Part shown: positions 45,959-58,039 of the stretch, one piece after another
Numbering within the stretch: the stretch's first letter is position 1
Layout: the number at the start of each line of letters is the position of its first letter
Source of the DNA: Tigriopus japonicus
Taxonomy: Eukaryota > Arthropoda > Copepoda > Harpacticoida > Harpacticidae
Length of the DNA: 64,000 nt
Assembly (NCBI GenBank): GCA_010645155.1
Contig: JAAGOF010000209.1
Coordinates: 548,452-612,451, forward strand
Direction of reading: 5' to 3'
Made by a program: the position numbers and the translations under genes
The notes under the pieces: generated by a model
The model's database searches: none
What the model was told of the DNA's origin: nothing
The model's input: the letters and a program-made list of their open reading frames with translations, nothing else

Positions 45959-46272
45959 CTTCAACCCAACAAACGAAACGAACTTGTTTGGGCACAACTC
46001 CTTGGAAAACGTCATAACCAAAGGTCAGCTGGGGCCTGAAAATTGTCCAACAAAATGATAGGCCTGTCTGCCCCAGCGTCTCCTCTCTGCCAACTCTGTG
46101 GTCTAAAGAGTGGAGATACTGAAGCAGGCCGGTCGTGAAATTTCATTGTGGGCAGCAAGGGCCGTTTTTCATCAGCGACTAGTTGAAACCTTAGATCAAT
46201 TATAATCACTAGATAGCGTGCAAGCTTTGGTCTGGCTGATTTGGCAAGTGGGGCGGAATGTGTTGAATTCAT

Positions 46273-46694
46273 GAGGAAAATGTCTCCATCACAACTGTTG
46301 AGCGGACAGTTAGTGTGACCAAACATGCGAATCAAGACCAACTTTTCAAAACTCGTTTTTAAAGCCACAAGTCAGTTTTTGTCCATTTATGCATTGGATT
46401 GACCCTACATAACGCAAATGCTTAAATTTGTGTTCTTCCCACCAATGACTTATTCACTGTATTGGCAAAAAAGTTCCGAGTTGAAGTATTCAAATCCATG
46501 GCATGGTCACCTAGTGACGTCTTCGGTTCTTTCAAGAGAGTGACCACTAGCAATAACAAAAAATGACCCAAAACATTATGGAATTCCACATTTGACTTAT
46601 TACTTGCATGGTTGACATTTGCCTGGTCACATATTTCGAAAGTTCCCGCACTTTTGTCCGCTCAACAGTTGGCGACCGGAGACACATTTTTAGG
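46273..46694. repeat. Imperfect inverted repeat within the insert
   Basis: TGTCCGCTCAACAGTTG at 46655 on + matches the complement of CAACTGTTGAGCGGACA at 46292-46308, and similarity continues outward into GGAGAC-A-ATTTT. It suggests that the insert itself is a foldback-type element. Confidence 0.6.
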
Positions 46695-47501
46695 CTTACA
46701 CTCGGTCTAGTATTAATAGAAGTCAATGGTTGAAACTTGCCCAAACAAACGTATTCGCAGAAGGCGAATTTTTTGAAAAACTTAAAGTTTTCGGCATGTG
46801 GCCTCCTGCTCACGGTTTGCTTCTCCCAAATTATACTAAGGTGCTCTATGAACATGATAATTTGATTCACAGGCATTAGTTCACGCAATTATAGGATTTG
46901 GCATTGTAAATACGTCTTGCGCACTTTCATTTGTTAAACTTTTCTATGGGCAACTTTGGCCAAATCAGCTACAAACAAGGCAGACAAAATGACGACAATG
47001 GCCTCTCTATACTCCTCTAAGTGGCAGGTTATGTAATGGGATCACATTGAAGGACGATCAAGCCTGTTGCAAAAGTACCTTCATCTATGACCCAGAGGCC
47101 TTTATCTGTTGTGGGGACCGATACCTGGTGCCCATAGAATCCCAAGACAAATGTGATTGTTGCTCTAATGTTGTTGGTGGTACGAGAGTCTATTTTCCTG
47201 TCCTCCATAACAATGAGACCGAAATATGTTGCCTAGGACGAGTATTTGACAAAGTAGGGGGTGAAAACAATTGCTGTGGAGGAACCCCAATGAGTAAGAA
47301 CCAAGAGATTTGTTGTCGAAACCGAATTTTTGCGAAAAACGACAACAGTGCCCAAAGAAATCGTCGCTGCTCAAGTTTAGACTCTTTGCTACCTCCGCCT
47401 CTGTTTGAATAGGCTTTGAGCTAATCTCATGTAGTATTGACCATGACTTTTGTTTTTTGGTGTACACACAAACAGGTCAAAACATTTTCTGGATTAATAA
47501 A

Positions 47502-49087
47502 CTTTCAAACCAATCGTGATTGTTGATGTATAAGATTAGCATTTGGCAAAAGCAAGCCAGTGCCTGTATTTCTCAGGACGAATGACAGAAAAACAGGCAA
47601 CATGCTCTCATTGTGAGGCAAAATGAGAGATCATTTCAACAAAGTTGCGTTGAATATTCATTGGGCTAACAAGCTTGTAAGTGGTGCGGTATTCTGTAAT
47701 ACAATCCCTTCCTTTATTTATCCATTACTAAAGTGAATTCGAGACAACTTTGAACACGCCTGATTTGGTTTAGAATGGTTCACCTTAAATAAAAGCAAGC
47801 CCACTTCGATATAGTTTGCTTAGCATTAGTTTTCCTCACGTGGATAAGTTGACAAAGACAACATGCAAGGCTGTAGGGCCAATGGTGGATATTTAATTTA
47901 GGGCTCAGAAAAATATTTTGTTTTGATGTGGAGCAGAAATCTCAGACGTTTCACGGAATAGTGTCAGCTGATGGCTTTCAAGCGTGATGGTCAGCTGACG
48001 TTGCTGTTTGAAACGTCTGGAATTTCCGCTTCGCAGTAAAAAAAACTAATTCTCCCAGGCCTGCGTTATAAATTGTTATAAAAGTCAAAAAGTAAATTTG
48101 TTCCAACTTATCTACTGTTATTAAAGGTTCTTAACATTCATTCTGTGGGGTTTTTCACTTGGCATGCAAAAAGAAAATCAGCAGTGGCGTCTCAAATTAG
48201 CCCCGACCAATTCTTTACTCAAGGTTAAAAACTTGACAAAATTTATGGCGGCAACAATCAGATGTCGACTTCGTTAAAAATAGGTCCTGTGCAATTTCGT
48301 TATTTCCGATTGATAAAACTTTCCTCTTTTGCCTTATTTTTCTAGTTGGAATTTGAAAGTGCAAAATGCGTGTGGTATTTGATTATGCAGTTTGCTTTAA
48401 CTTCTTTACGTTGAAATTTGCTTTATTTTTGAGGGCCCTGTTCAACAGCCTATATTTCTTTTGTTTCTTAAAGAAGAGATTAACATTTCTCTTCAACCCT
48501 TGTAACATCACCTGTGCGTACCCAAGGTGGAAGGATTAAGTCACAGTGGGCACTTTGTTTAATCCTTTTCCTATGTCACTCTAACACGAGAATCATGTAA
48601 TTTTAAAGCAAAAAATTTATCTGATTTAAGAATAGACTTAACATCTAATTTACCTCCAATTGGTCTCTCTTCCTTGGAAATAATTTTTGATTGGATGTTG
48701 ACCAAATTGAGCATTTTAACCACAGCTTAAAAAATCACCAATAGATGGAGCATAAACAGTGGTTGAGTGTCTAGATATCAGAGCTATCCTCAACATACAC
48801 TTGCTGCCAAAATTGCACTATTGATCTTGAAATTCATTTCTCTTCATATTTTGAGTCTTTTAGAGTTCAGCTACGAAAAAAAAAGAAAATCATGCTGAGT
48901 AATTGTAAAATACAACCAAACATTTCTCAGAAGCACCCAGAGTTGTGTTTACCTCAAGATGGCGCTGTATTTCACTTTTCTCTTTATTTGAAGCTCACAT
49001 TAGCTTCTCCAAAAAAGGCTTGCTCTTACGGCAAGTTTCGAAATTTGAGAAGAAAAAGGGAGGGCACCCAAGCAAAATGTGTTCAGG
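47502..49087. other. Intergenic; one hairpin-like repeat
   Basis: At about 47930-48030, GTTTCACGGAATAGTGTCAG-type sequence is mirrored by CTGACGTTGCTGTTTGAAAC, forming a foldback of about 100 bp. The rest shows nothing recognisable. Confidence 0.5.
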
Positions 49088-49540
49088 CAAGAAGCACTGG
49101 AATCATGGAGTGGGAGGCTAGCAATGAGAATAATGATTTCCAGTAAGAACAATTCACATACGTTCTTCTGCAAATGAGACCTTACATATGTTGACAAGAG
49201 TACGTATTTCAATTTTCAGCTCAATCGAACGTCGGAGTCAAAAGTTCTGCTCTCTCAAAGCTCAGTGCAAATCCTACCGAGAATGAATGAACTAGCCCTT
49301 TTGTGGTAATCGTTTTACCACAAAAGGGCGAGTTCATTCAGTCTATGCTCTCTTCAGTACATAAGTTTGAGAAGGTATTTCTCGCATGCACTCCGGCATT
49401 CAATTGGACTGAAATTTGAAATACGTGTTCTTCTCAATGCAAGCCAGGTCTCACTTGCAGAAGAACGCAAATGGTTCGTTTTTGCTGGAAATCATAATTC
49501 TCATAGCTAGCCTCCCACTTCATGATTTCCGTGCTTCTTG
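49088..49540. mobile_element. CAAGAAGCAC element, copy E, 453 bp
   Basis: Starts CAAGAAGCAC and ends GTGCTTCTTG, flanked by GTTCAGG at 49081-49087 and 49541-49547 (perfect 7 bp). The two halves are reverse complements around CCCTTTTGTGGTAAT and TTTTACCACAAAAGGG, so almost the whole element could fold as one hairpin. Confidence 0.92.
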
Positions 49541-50303
49541 GTTCAGGGTAGGCTAAATTGTAAACAGCCATAAAAGTGAAAAAAGTTGATTTGATTAAAA
49601 TTCTATATTGGGTTGTGTGGACGGCTCAAAGTTGGCCTGTTTTAGGGCATCTTTACTTTGTCTAAAATGAAAAGGCGTCCTTAAATAAGTAAACGGAAAG
49701 AAAACGAAACTCACTTTGGAGTGAGTTTTTGCCTACTTGTCGGAAAACCGTAAATTAGCACAATATTGTGCCGTATTGTCAGTGCTCTATCTCAGATGGT
49801 TGAAAGCCTCCAAAAGTTAGCAAAAAAAGTTTAAGCGGTACGTGGACTTGGCAACCATTTCCGGCAAATATGTTTGAAATCGTTTCGGCAATTTACATGT
49901 GAAGCAACACCTAGTTATTTCACCGCTTCAACAAAATCTCTCAAAGATGAACATTTTCTATCGAGTTCATTACTTTAAGCTTTCGGTTGGCTCAAAAACA
50001 TGTTTTGGATCAAAAAATTCTTGAACAGATTAACAATTACAAAACCTGAAATAGAAGAAATCGAGGGGTGATAACTTTACGGTCATAGTGTAAACTCTGC
50101 GTTTCGCCATTCAGAATCTCTTGTCTCTTGTCAGAACAAGTTCATTCTGAACCTGGAGCTGCATTGCTAAACACCCTTGTGCTACTCTAAAGAGAGCTCA
50201 AGTTACCATGATTGCCCTATTGATCTGTCAACTAGATAAGTACACACTAAGAACGCAAGAAACGAACTACGTACAGTATTAATGTGTGCACGTACATGTG
50301 TCT
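49541..50303. other. Upstream intergenic DNA of the acyltransferase gene
   Basis: No coding signal. The promoter motifs begin at 50304. Confidence 0.5.
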
Positions 50304-50316
50304 TGACCTTTGACCT
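50304..50316 (-). promoter_or_regulatory. Perfect DR1 nuclear-receptor motif
   Basis: TGACCTTTGACCT, which on the minus strand is AGGTCA-A-AGGTCA, the HNF4/RXR-type DR1. It ends 15 bp before the TATA-like box of a lipid-synthesis gene, where such receptors often act. Confidence 0.6.
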
Positions 50317-50331
50317 CCGCCATCCGCGCCC

Positions 50332-50339
50332 TATTTAAA
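50332..50339 (+). promoter_or_regulatory. TATA-like box of the acyltransferase gene
   Basis: TATTTAAA lies 125 bp before the ATG. Transcription would start near 50360, giving a leader of about 95 nt. Confidence 0.55.
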
Positions 50340-50456
50340 AGTGGCAGCTTAAAATCAACATGAAACCCGCTCCAAATGCAGAAGCTGGCCAGACAAGATT
50401 TAATCTTGTCTTGTGAGAAGTGTTGGAAAGTGTAGTCCGAATATTTGTTCATCACA

Positions 50457-53400
50457 ATGAGCTCAAAAGTGCCCTTAAAAAAGACCGACAGCAACCCCTT
50501 GCAAGAGCCCTTCAAGTTTATGGGCTTAGAGTTTGCTCCGTTGTCTTTACCATGGGAGAGACGGATGCAGACCTTGGCCGTTTTGACTTATGTCAGCCTC
50601 TTCTTGAGCTTTTCTTTGGGCACAATGAGTGTCTTGCTCTACCTATTTCTCTTCACCTCTTACAAGTGGATCCCCATGTTTTATGCGGCCTTTGTGTGGT
50701 TGGACATTGACACGTGTAACAATGGAGGGCGCTCTTGGAAGTAAGTTGACTCATGACACAAATGAAGGTGGTTCTTTGTGAGATAAAGTACGATAACATT
50801 CACAAGAGAAATGCATTGAAGGGTGATGCACATATTTTCACGATGTCTGTCTGCAATTTGGGACAAGAGGGATTCCGTTCTATGTTAATAAGAGTGCAAG
50901 ATTGTTTGGTTGAATATGTCTAGAGCGAGGAAAATTTTTTTTTTCCTTCAGAGTAGAAATTCTAGATAGTTGACGCAGCTAACTCTCCTTTTTTGCAGGT
51001 ATTCAGCTGACCCAAGCTGGCCTACATCGTAAAACGTCAACAATTTCTGCTCTGCAGGAAAAAAACTTTTTTATCCTCGCTCTAAATATGACTGATGGCT
51101 TCTGTTAATATGATTTGAAATGCCAAAGTCTATTCACACGAGGCTTTTGCAATCCTCTATTGTAGAGAGTTGAAATCTAGCATTTGTTCGTGATTTTGTT
51201 TTTCAGAGTTGGGGCACTATTTCTCAGACGTGTTAATTACTAACTTACATACCCCACATCACACTTGGGTTATGACTAGAAGTACTCAATGAACATGAAA
51301 GATTTGAAGGAATGATTGACATATATACAGATGCAATGTTTAGAGAAAGAGGATTTAGAGAGGATTTTTAGAAGAAGGTGATCAATAGGGCCCGCAAATA
51401 TTTTTTGAAATGTATTTTCTTTAAATATTTCTCCGTATTTCTTCCACTTTTTAAATATTTTGGCTGCTTCAAGGAAAAATTAAATGTTTTCTTGAATATT
51501 TGAGTCAGAAAAAATATTTGAGGCAAAATTGAAGAAAATAAATGAATGGCCAATGCTCAAGAGGGCTTACTCAAAATGAACACAAAATCTCTGCAAAATG
51601 GCATTTGTACTTGCGCCATCTAATGTGCCATCTATTGAGGCAGATTGACAACTGTATTGCTAAACCAATTACATCCAAAGTTTGCCTCCAAACACGGCCA
51701 AATACATCAAATTCACCAAAAACAAATTTGGAAAATCGGTACACACAGACCAAAAAAAACAAATCATGGTGTTGTCAAAAAAATATATTGCAAACATCTG
51801 GCTTTTTTCAAATATTTAGTCAATATTTAGGGCTTTTGAATAAAATATGAATTGGATATTTTGACACTTATTTCAAATATTTTTCCGGGCCCTAGTCATC
51901 AAAGTCTTTGTTATTTATTGCAAAGGAGAGGGTGAGCTAGGCTGAAAACCCCCTTTGTCAGTTCCCTAGGATGATGAAAATTGGCTGGGAGCCAAACAAA
52001 GGTGATTGACCACCAATATTCTGAAGGGATGTCGGGCCAAGGATAATAATTGGTTTCACACCACAAGCAACTAATTATAATTATATTCAAATTCCATTTT
52101 AATAATTACGATGTGGCAAAACAAAGATAAGGTTCAAAATCAAGCTTTCCGTGGTAATGATTGGAAATATCAGGGGTCGGCAGTAGCTTTAGGTTTAGAT
52201 CACATCAGGGTTGAGTTACTAAAATAACAGGATAAAAATGCGAGGTAATTAAATAAAAATTCCATCCCACATCGAAAGTTATTGATCGGACCAAAGGATC
52301 AAGCAGATATAAGCTGCGAATACATCAGTTTGGTATAAAACGCCCATTGAGCAAGGGACCCATCAATGTCTTTTTTTAAAAAGCTCCTTTGCTCATTAGT
52401 TACCAAACAGTTGAGAGTAGCGACCCTTACTAGAGACTGGCCGTCGTAGGCAAACACACGGTGCCGATGATTCACGCTGGTGATTGGTCAATAGCATTCA
52501 GTTGAACATTCAGCTAATTCTAACGAAGTTCAATAACAAACCNNNNNNNNNNNNNNNNNNNNNNNNNNNNNNNNNNNNNNNNNNNNNNNNNNNNNNNNNN
52601 NNNNNNNNNNNNNNNNNNNNNNNNNNNNNNNNNNNNNNNNNNNNNNNNNNNNNNNNNNNNNNNNNNNNNNNNNNNNNNNNNNNNNNNNNNNNNNNNNNNN
52701 NNNNNNNNNNNNNNNNNNNNNNNNNNNNNNNNNNNNNNNNNNNNNNNNNNNNNNNNNNNNNNNNNNNNNNNNNNNNNNNNNNNNNNNNNNNNNNNNNNNN
52801 NNNNNNNNNNNNNNNNNNNNNNNNNNNNNNNNNNNNNNNNNNNNNNNNNNNNNNNNNNNNNNNNNNNNNNNNNNNNNNNNNNNNNNNNNNNNNNNNNNNN
52901 NNNNNNNNNNNNNNNNNNNNNNNNNNNNNNNNNNNNNNNNNNNNNNNNNNNNNNNNNNNNNNNNNNNNNNNNNNNNNNNNNNNNNNNNNNNNNNNNNNNN
53001 NNNNNNNNNNNNNNNNNNNNNNNNNNNNNNNNNNNNNNNNNNNNNNNNNNNNNNNNNNNNNNNNNNNNNNNNNNNNNNNNNNNNNNNNNNNNNNNNNNNN
53101 NNNNNNNNNNNNNNNNNNNNNNNNNNNNNNNNNNNNNNNNNNNNNNNNNNNNNNNNNNNNNNNNNNNNNNNNNNNNNNNNNNNNNNNNNNNNNNNNNNNN
53201 NNNNNNNNNNNNNNNNNNNNNNNNNNNNNNNNNNNNNNNNNNNNNNNNNNNNNNNNNNNNNNNNNNNNNNNNNNNNNNNNNNNNNNNNNNNNNNNNNNNN
53301 NNNNNNNNNNNNNNNNNNNNNNNNNNNNNNNNNNNNNNNNNNNNNNNNNNNNNNNNNNNNNNNNNNNNNNNNNCTTCTAATTAACTAAAACTAGTATATC

Positions 53401-56400
53401 TGTCCTAAAACACTCTTGTCCTAAACATCTCTAGTTGGTGGTATGAGGAATTCATCGTGGATTTGCCACTACTGTATGTTTAATAATTGTTTTGAGACTC
53501 AGTCAAGATCAAGCATGAATTAAAAATTCATATCATGATGATTGTTTTAACGATTCTGTGCAGAAGTAGCAGCTCTGTTCCATGTATCTAGAGTCTTATG
53601 AACCGTAGTAAATAAACAATTCAGCTTAAAGATATAGTGCAAGAAGACAGGGGCTAAAAACGTAACCTAAGCTCTGCTGTTGTTGGATCTAAGAGGGTCA
53701 ATGCTTATTGCCCTACCAGGGATGGGATCCTTTGAACATGTTTTTGATTCTGTAAAAGTTTTGCTCCCCCATCTGCCTTTACAACTCAATGAATGAAAGT
53801 GCTTTGCATGAGTTTTTCAATAAAGTACCCGAGCCGTTACAATTTGATCCCATCTTGCTTGCGTTTACCTCAACATCCTGTATTATTACTATTTCTGGTT
53901 GTTTGGAATACATTCTTTCACTTCCAACTGGTTTCATTTCTTTGACAGTTTTATGAGAAGTTGGTTCATGTTCCCCCATTTTGTACGCTTCTTTCCCATC
54001 AAACTGGTAAAGACGGCGGAGTTGGATCCAAATCGGACATACCTCATTGGAAGCCATCCTCATGGCATCTTGTGTTTCGGAATCTTTGGTGCCTTTGCCA
54101 CAGATTGTCTGAACGTACAAGAAGTCTTTCCTGGAATCTATCCCAGATTGGTCACCCTACAGGAACAATTCTGGCTTCCTGGATCTCGAGAACTCATTTC
54201 CGCCACTGGAGCCGTGGCTTCTACCAAGAGGGGAATTGAATCAGTGTTAAGGTAAAATTCCTGGCAATACTGTACCTTGTGATTTGCGACTGCTCTAGCA
54301 TCCCAGAGGCTGACGGTCTGACATCCAGTGGGCTTTGTCCAGTGCAATGCCCAAAGTCATTAAAAGAGCGACGACTGAGTAGTTTTATTGAACACAAAAA
54401 ACTAGTTTTGCCTATTCCTACCACAATGAAAACTTTTTTCGCATTAAGTAGTAAAAATAGGTTAAAAAGTATTTTCAAAGTCTTCGAACCCACTTCTAAG
54501 ACACGAAGAACAATATATTGTCAAGGAAAAGGATCTGACCATGTATGCCAGGGAAGAAGAATCATATCAAGATGAAAATAATGAAATTAATAATTTCAAA
54601 CACTTTTTGTGTCGACACTGTCTTCCGACTGATTCGGCCACATTTTGCCATTTAAAGCAAATAGCCATATCAAGAATGAAAAAATAGCTTGAAAATCTAT
54701 TTTTTTTCGATTTTTTTCGATTTTTTCCAGCTCTTTGATAGTTTCATTGTTTGAATAAGCCCGTTTTTAAATGTACGTTTTCAGTCAGCCCAAAGGCACG
54801 GCAGCCGTTTTGATTGTAGGGGGCGCTTCGGAGGCCTTGAACTACTCGCAAACGGAAGTGAAGCTGGTTCTGAAGAAACGGAAAGGATTTGTGCGACTGG
54901 CGCTGAAACATGGAACGCCCTTGGTTCCTTCATTCACATTTGGGGAGCAATTTGTTTATGAGCAAGCCCCCAATCCTGAGGGCTCAAAACTCCGAGCATT
55001 TCAGGTACTTTTATTACTATAATCTAGTAATCTCGGGGGCAAAAAATAATCATGCTTTAGAGTTCCTTACCCTCAAAAAGATAACTTTTTGTTGTATGTA
55101 GAGATAGATATACTAAGAAATAACAATATCAAAGTCTTGAGTATGAGTACTTATTAGTCGATAAAGGATTCCCATTTTAGGCTGCAAAATGGGTTTCTCA
55201 TTCTAGTTAGGCTAGTCATTCTTTAGTGATGATGAATGATTTATTAGTCATTCTAGGCTATAATGGCAATATTGTCGAAAAATAACAGAAGGGTGATAAA
55301 AACCTACAAAGTTCAAACAACAACAATATTTAAAATCAAGACTCTTGATTCAAATTCCTTTGTCCCCCAAAATGGCAAGTACGATGGGCGTATCAAAAAG
55401 GTTGCAAATGGCTTAATAACTTGAGAACAGTAATATTTATCTGACCAATCTAAAGAAGCTATTTATGTACATGATAATAGTATCGACATTTAACCTTTTC
55501 CCAAAGGTGCAATTGCTCCTTGAAGCAGGTAGCAAAGGAATCTTTAGAGATGTTTTCTGGAGGCCCTCCAGGTCCTGGATGTTGTTTTTCAGGTCTTTTG
55601 CTTCAATGAGAACATCCAAGGACTGAAAAATATAATATCCTTCCTATAACACCCTTCTTCCAGCGATCTGGTGATGCACAAATAAGGCTTCACGATCCTA
55701 TAGAATATACTACAGGAAAGGGCACTTCTTGATGGAATCATCAAAACGGCTTTCTGACTAAACAAGGTCCCTCACAGACTTAACAATGTCAACCCATTAC
55801 GCACATTTCTTTAAATCTTAACTGCATTGACTTTTTGCACCACATCATTCTTACCTCTTTGGCAAATTCGTCAAATTTGACTAAAATGGAGAGCTTAGAC
55901 TCCGTAAACACCATTCAATGAGTTTTTCCATCTTAGATCAACTTATTGCAGCAATTAATGGTGACGTCATCATTTTTGGCGGGAAAAATAGTTCAGAAGT
56001 CCTGTGTTTCTGATGGGCGTGCGAGGTAACTAAAACGAAGGTTTAGGCCTGGTAATTGCAACAATGCCTTTCTTATCTGCACAACTTGAAGTTGAAATAG
56101 CAATTCTTGACATTGTTTTTGCAAAAAAGTATGTTTTGTTGCTTTTATCTAAAATTTCGCTACAAAAGTTGAGAGGGTTCTTCCGAACTTTGAAATTAGG
56201 AATTCCCGACTTTGAATAACAAGATGGACAGAGGAGATCAGTTCCCGGGGCAGCTAAACCTAAAAACAAATAATTTGTTTAATTGAAGGCTGCCAATTTC
56301 TCCATTTGTTTTCAAATTACTTTGCAATACTTCTCAACATACATTTACCATGCCATTGCTCTTAAATGCAACATTTTTTGAAAATCTGACCATTGAAAAC

Positions 56401-57123
56401 TGATATTTTTTTGGCAAGCCTACACTGCTAACGGCAGCAGGTCCGTAAAATGATGCGGTGATCACTCCCATTGGCTTTGGACAAACCAATAAATAGGTCA
56501 TAGGTCGCAATTGGCAACCCTTAGCAAATTTCATATTTCTGGAGGGGCGCCCTATGCACTTTTTGACGGTGTTAAACAGGGTCAAAAACAAGGTTTTTAA
56601 AAGTGTTTAAAAACAAATTTAGGAGCCAAAACTATACAGACCTAAAAAAATACGTGATACTCGTTTCTTTAAAATTGTTCGGGTGGCTCAAAAATTACAG
56701 GGTCGTTTGCATTCTTTTTGGTGCACACGTGGTAAAAAGACAGTTGCAAGAATCAAATATTACTACACGTCACGGCAAAGATGTGTATTTATTGAAAACC
56801 CAAAAGCCAAGCCCAATGTTTTTTTTAACCTTATTTGACGGACTTAAAACACTTACTTTCAGGAATGGTTTGAGAGAAAATTGAGATTTTCACCCCCGAT
56901 TTTCTTTGGAAGAGGCGTGTTTCAATATAATTGGGGGCTAGTGCCTTTTCGGAAACCCCTAAACGTGGTGGTGGGCTCACCAATCGATGTCATCAAGAAT
57001 GAAAGCCCAACCAACGAAGAAATTGACCAACTCCAGGCCAAATACATTCAAGCCTTGTCAGATCTGTACGAGACTCATAACGCCAAATATGGCGATGAGT
57101 CAGTGAAATTGGTAATATCATGA
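50457..57123 (+). CDS. DGAT2: DGAT2/MOGAT-family acyltransferase, 4 exons
   Basis: Exons: 50457-50740, 53949-54251, 54785-55004, 56863-57123. All junctions are GT-AG and give 355 codons, normal for the family. Exon 1 encodes MSSKVPLKKTDSNP, the APLSLPWERRMQTLAV block and a hydrophobic hairpin (about 40-82) expected to embed in the ER membrane. Exon 2 has LVKTAELDPNRTYLIG and the catalytic HPHG (131-134). Exon 3 has LIVGGASEAL (205-214) and KGFVRLALKHGTPLVPSFTF (229-248). Exon 4 has GRGVFQYNWGLVPFRKPL and VVVGSPIDV. The enzyme joins acyl-CoA to di- or monoacylglycerol to make triacylglycerol or diacylglycerol. These motifs do not separate DGAT2 from MOGAT. A poly(A) signal AATAAA follows the stop by 1 nt (57125-57130). 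Intron 1 carries two hAT elements and an 831-N gap, so an extra exon there cannot be ruled out, although the phase is kept without one. Confidence 0.94.
50921..51084. mobile_element. hAT-type miniature element, 164 bp, in intron 1
   Basis: Begins TAGAGCGAGGA and ends TCCTCGCTCTA after T-rich stretches. The flanks AATATGTC (50913-50920) and AATATGAC (51085-51092) match at 7 of 8. Confidence 0.8.
51386..51894. mobile_element. hAT-type non-autonomous element, 509 bp, in intron 1
   Basis: Begins TAGGGCCCGCAAATATTTTT and ends AAATATTTTTCCGGGCCCTA. The flanks GTGATCAA (51378-51385) and GTCATCAA (51895-51902) match at 7 of 8. Many AAATATTT motifs. No transposase. Confidence 0.82.
52543..53373. other. 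Assembly gap in acyltransferase intron 1
   Basis: A run of 831 N. Any open frame spanning it is meaningless. Confidence 0.98.
55950..56475. repeat. Dispersed repeat of about 520 bp, copy 2, in intron 3
   Basis: Same orientation and about 80% identity to 39775-40300. It starts near GGTGACGTCATCATTTTTGG and ends near GATGCGGTGATCACTCCC. Class unknown. Confidence 0.85.
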
Positions 57124-57229
57124 AAATAAACTATACTTGTAACACATAGAGACTCTTCAAGTTAAAGAATAGTGATTAATCAACGCCAAAATCTCCGAAC
57201 GGTATTTTCATCGAGGGAGCTAGACCATA

Positions 57230-58036
57230 TATAATGTTTACACGTACACGGTGCTCGGAATGGCTTTTTAGGTTTGAATCAAAGCGCGGTCACCTCAATC
57301 GTAACGTTGAGACGCGGTCACCTAAAACCTTGACAAAGCTCTACCAGGCCTATGTGAGGCCTATCTTAGAATATGCCTCCCAAGTGTGGTCACCGCGGCT
57401 GGAAAAAGACGTTGAAGTAATCGAAAAGGTTCAGAGGCGGTTCACTCGAATGATACCCTCATTACGAAGGCAACCATATCCAGACCGTCTACGACTGCTC
57501 GGCCTAGAGACTTTGGCAGCCCGCCGAGACAGGGCCGACCTTCATCTCGTATACAAGATTATATATGGGTTTGTTGATGCTTGTGAAAGTGAATTTATAC
57601 TGAAAAGTTTAGTTATGAAAAATAGTACAAGAGGGTCCTCAAATAAGGAACTTTATATTGCACCATTTAAGACAGAAGCCAGAAAAGCAAGTTTCTGCAT
57701 ACGTGGAGCAAATCTCTGGAACTCAATTCCTGCAAGCGTACGGAGTTTACCAACATTAAATCACTTCAAGCGGGCATTATTGTCCTTGAACAACTAAAAA
57801 AAAAAATGATATTGGCCACTCTCGTTCATCCATTGTATTGTGTTATGTTGCATTATCCTATTCTCAGACTTCGTTGCATGTTGTGTTAATTTATTTCATT
57901 CGATTTCCATTCCCGTTGTATTATCATATTATATTCTTATTTCATCCTCTTAACCATTCTATAGACGAACTTACCAATACTCTAATAATATGCCCCAGGG
58001 TGTTACAGAGTGGTAAACACAATAAACAATAAACAA
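57230..58036 (+). mobile_element. 5'-truncated non-LTR retrotransposon (LINE) with 3' tail
   Basis: The C-terminal end of a reverse transcriptase open frame is followed by a 3' UTR of about 220 bp and a short-repeat tail (ACAATAAACAATAAAC) near 58018-58036. The 5' part is missing, as is usual for incomplete reverse transcription. It lies about 100 bp after the acyltransferase stop. Confidence 0.8.
57234..57797 (+). pseudogene. LINE reverse transcriptase C-terminus (partial)
   Basis: Reads TLTKLYQAYVRPILEYASQV, then WSP, EVIEKVQRRFTRMIPSLRRQ, LRLLGLETLAARRDRADLHL and VYKIIYGFVD, ending GANLWNSIPASVRSLPTLNH and a stop. This is the conserved region after the catalytic domain of Jockey/CR1-like LINE reverse transcriptases. 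The catalytic YADD-type motif would lie upstream and is absent, so it cannot work. The frame is uninterrupted over about 170 codons, suggesting a fairly recent insertion. The first 25 or so codons do not look like LINE protein. Confidence 0.85.
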
Positions 58037-58039
58037 ATG

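Larger units (their letters stand above)
45169..47412 (+). pseudogene. Galaxin-like secreted protein paralogue split by a 1.77-kb insertion
   Basis: The 5' part (45169-45257) encodes MIGTILITTFIMAPPYSGFA then LGSSNDVNG, matching the signal peptide of the intact gene at 59885. The 3' part (about 47023-47412) encodes RLCNGITLKDDQACC and onward, keeping all 15 cysteines of the intact paralogue and ending PPPLFE. Joining at the repeated TGGCAG (45252-45257, about 47022-47027) restores the frame and aligns residue for residue with the paralogue. None of the cut points allowed by the repeat gives GT-AG ends, and reading straight on meets TAG at 45262. An inserted element in an otherwise intact gene fits better than an intron. 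A poly(A) signal (AATAAA, 47496-47501) follows. It could be a young pseudogene, or be rescued if the insert is removed from RNA. Confidence 0.72.

Noticed and set aside
52484..53380. 298-codon open frame
   Set aside because: It consists of the assembly gap.
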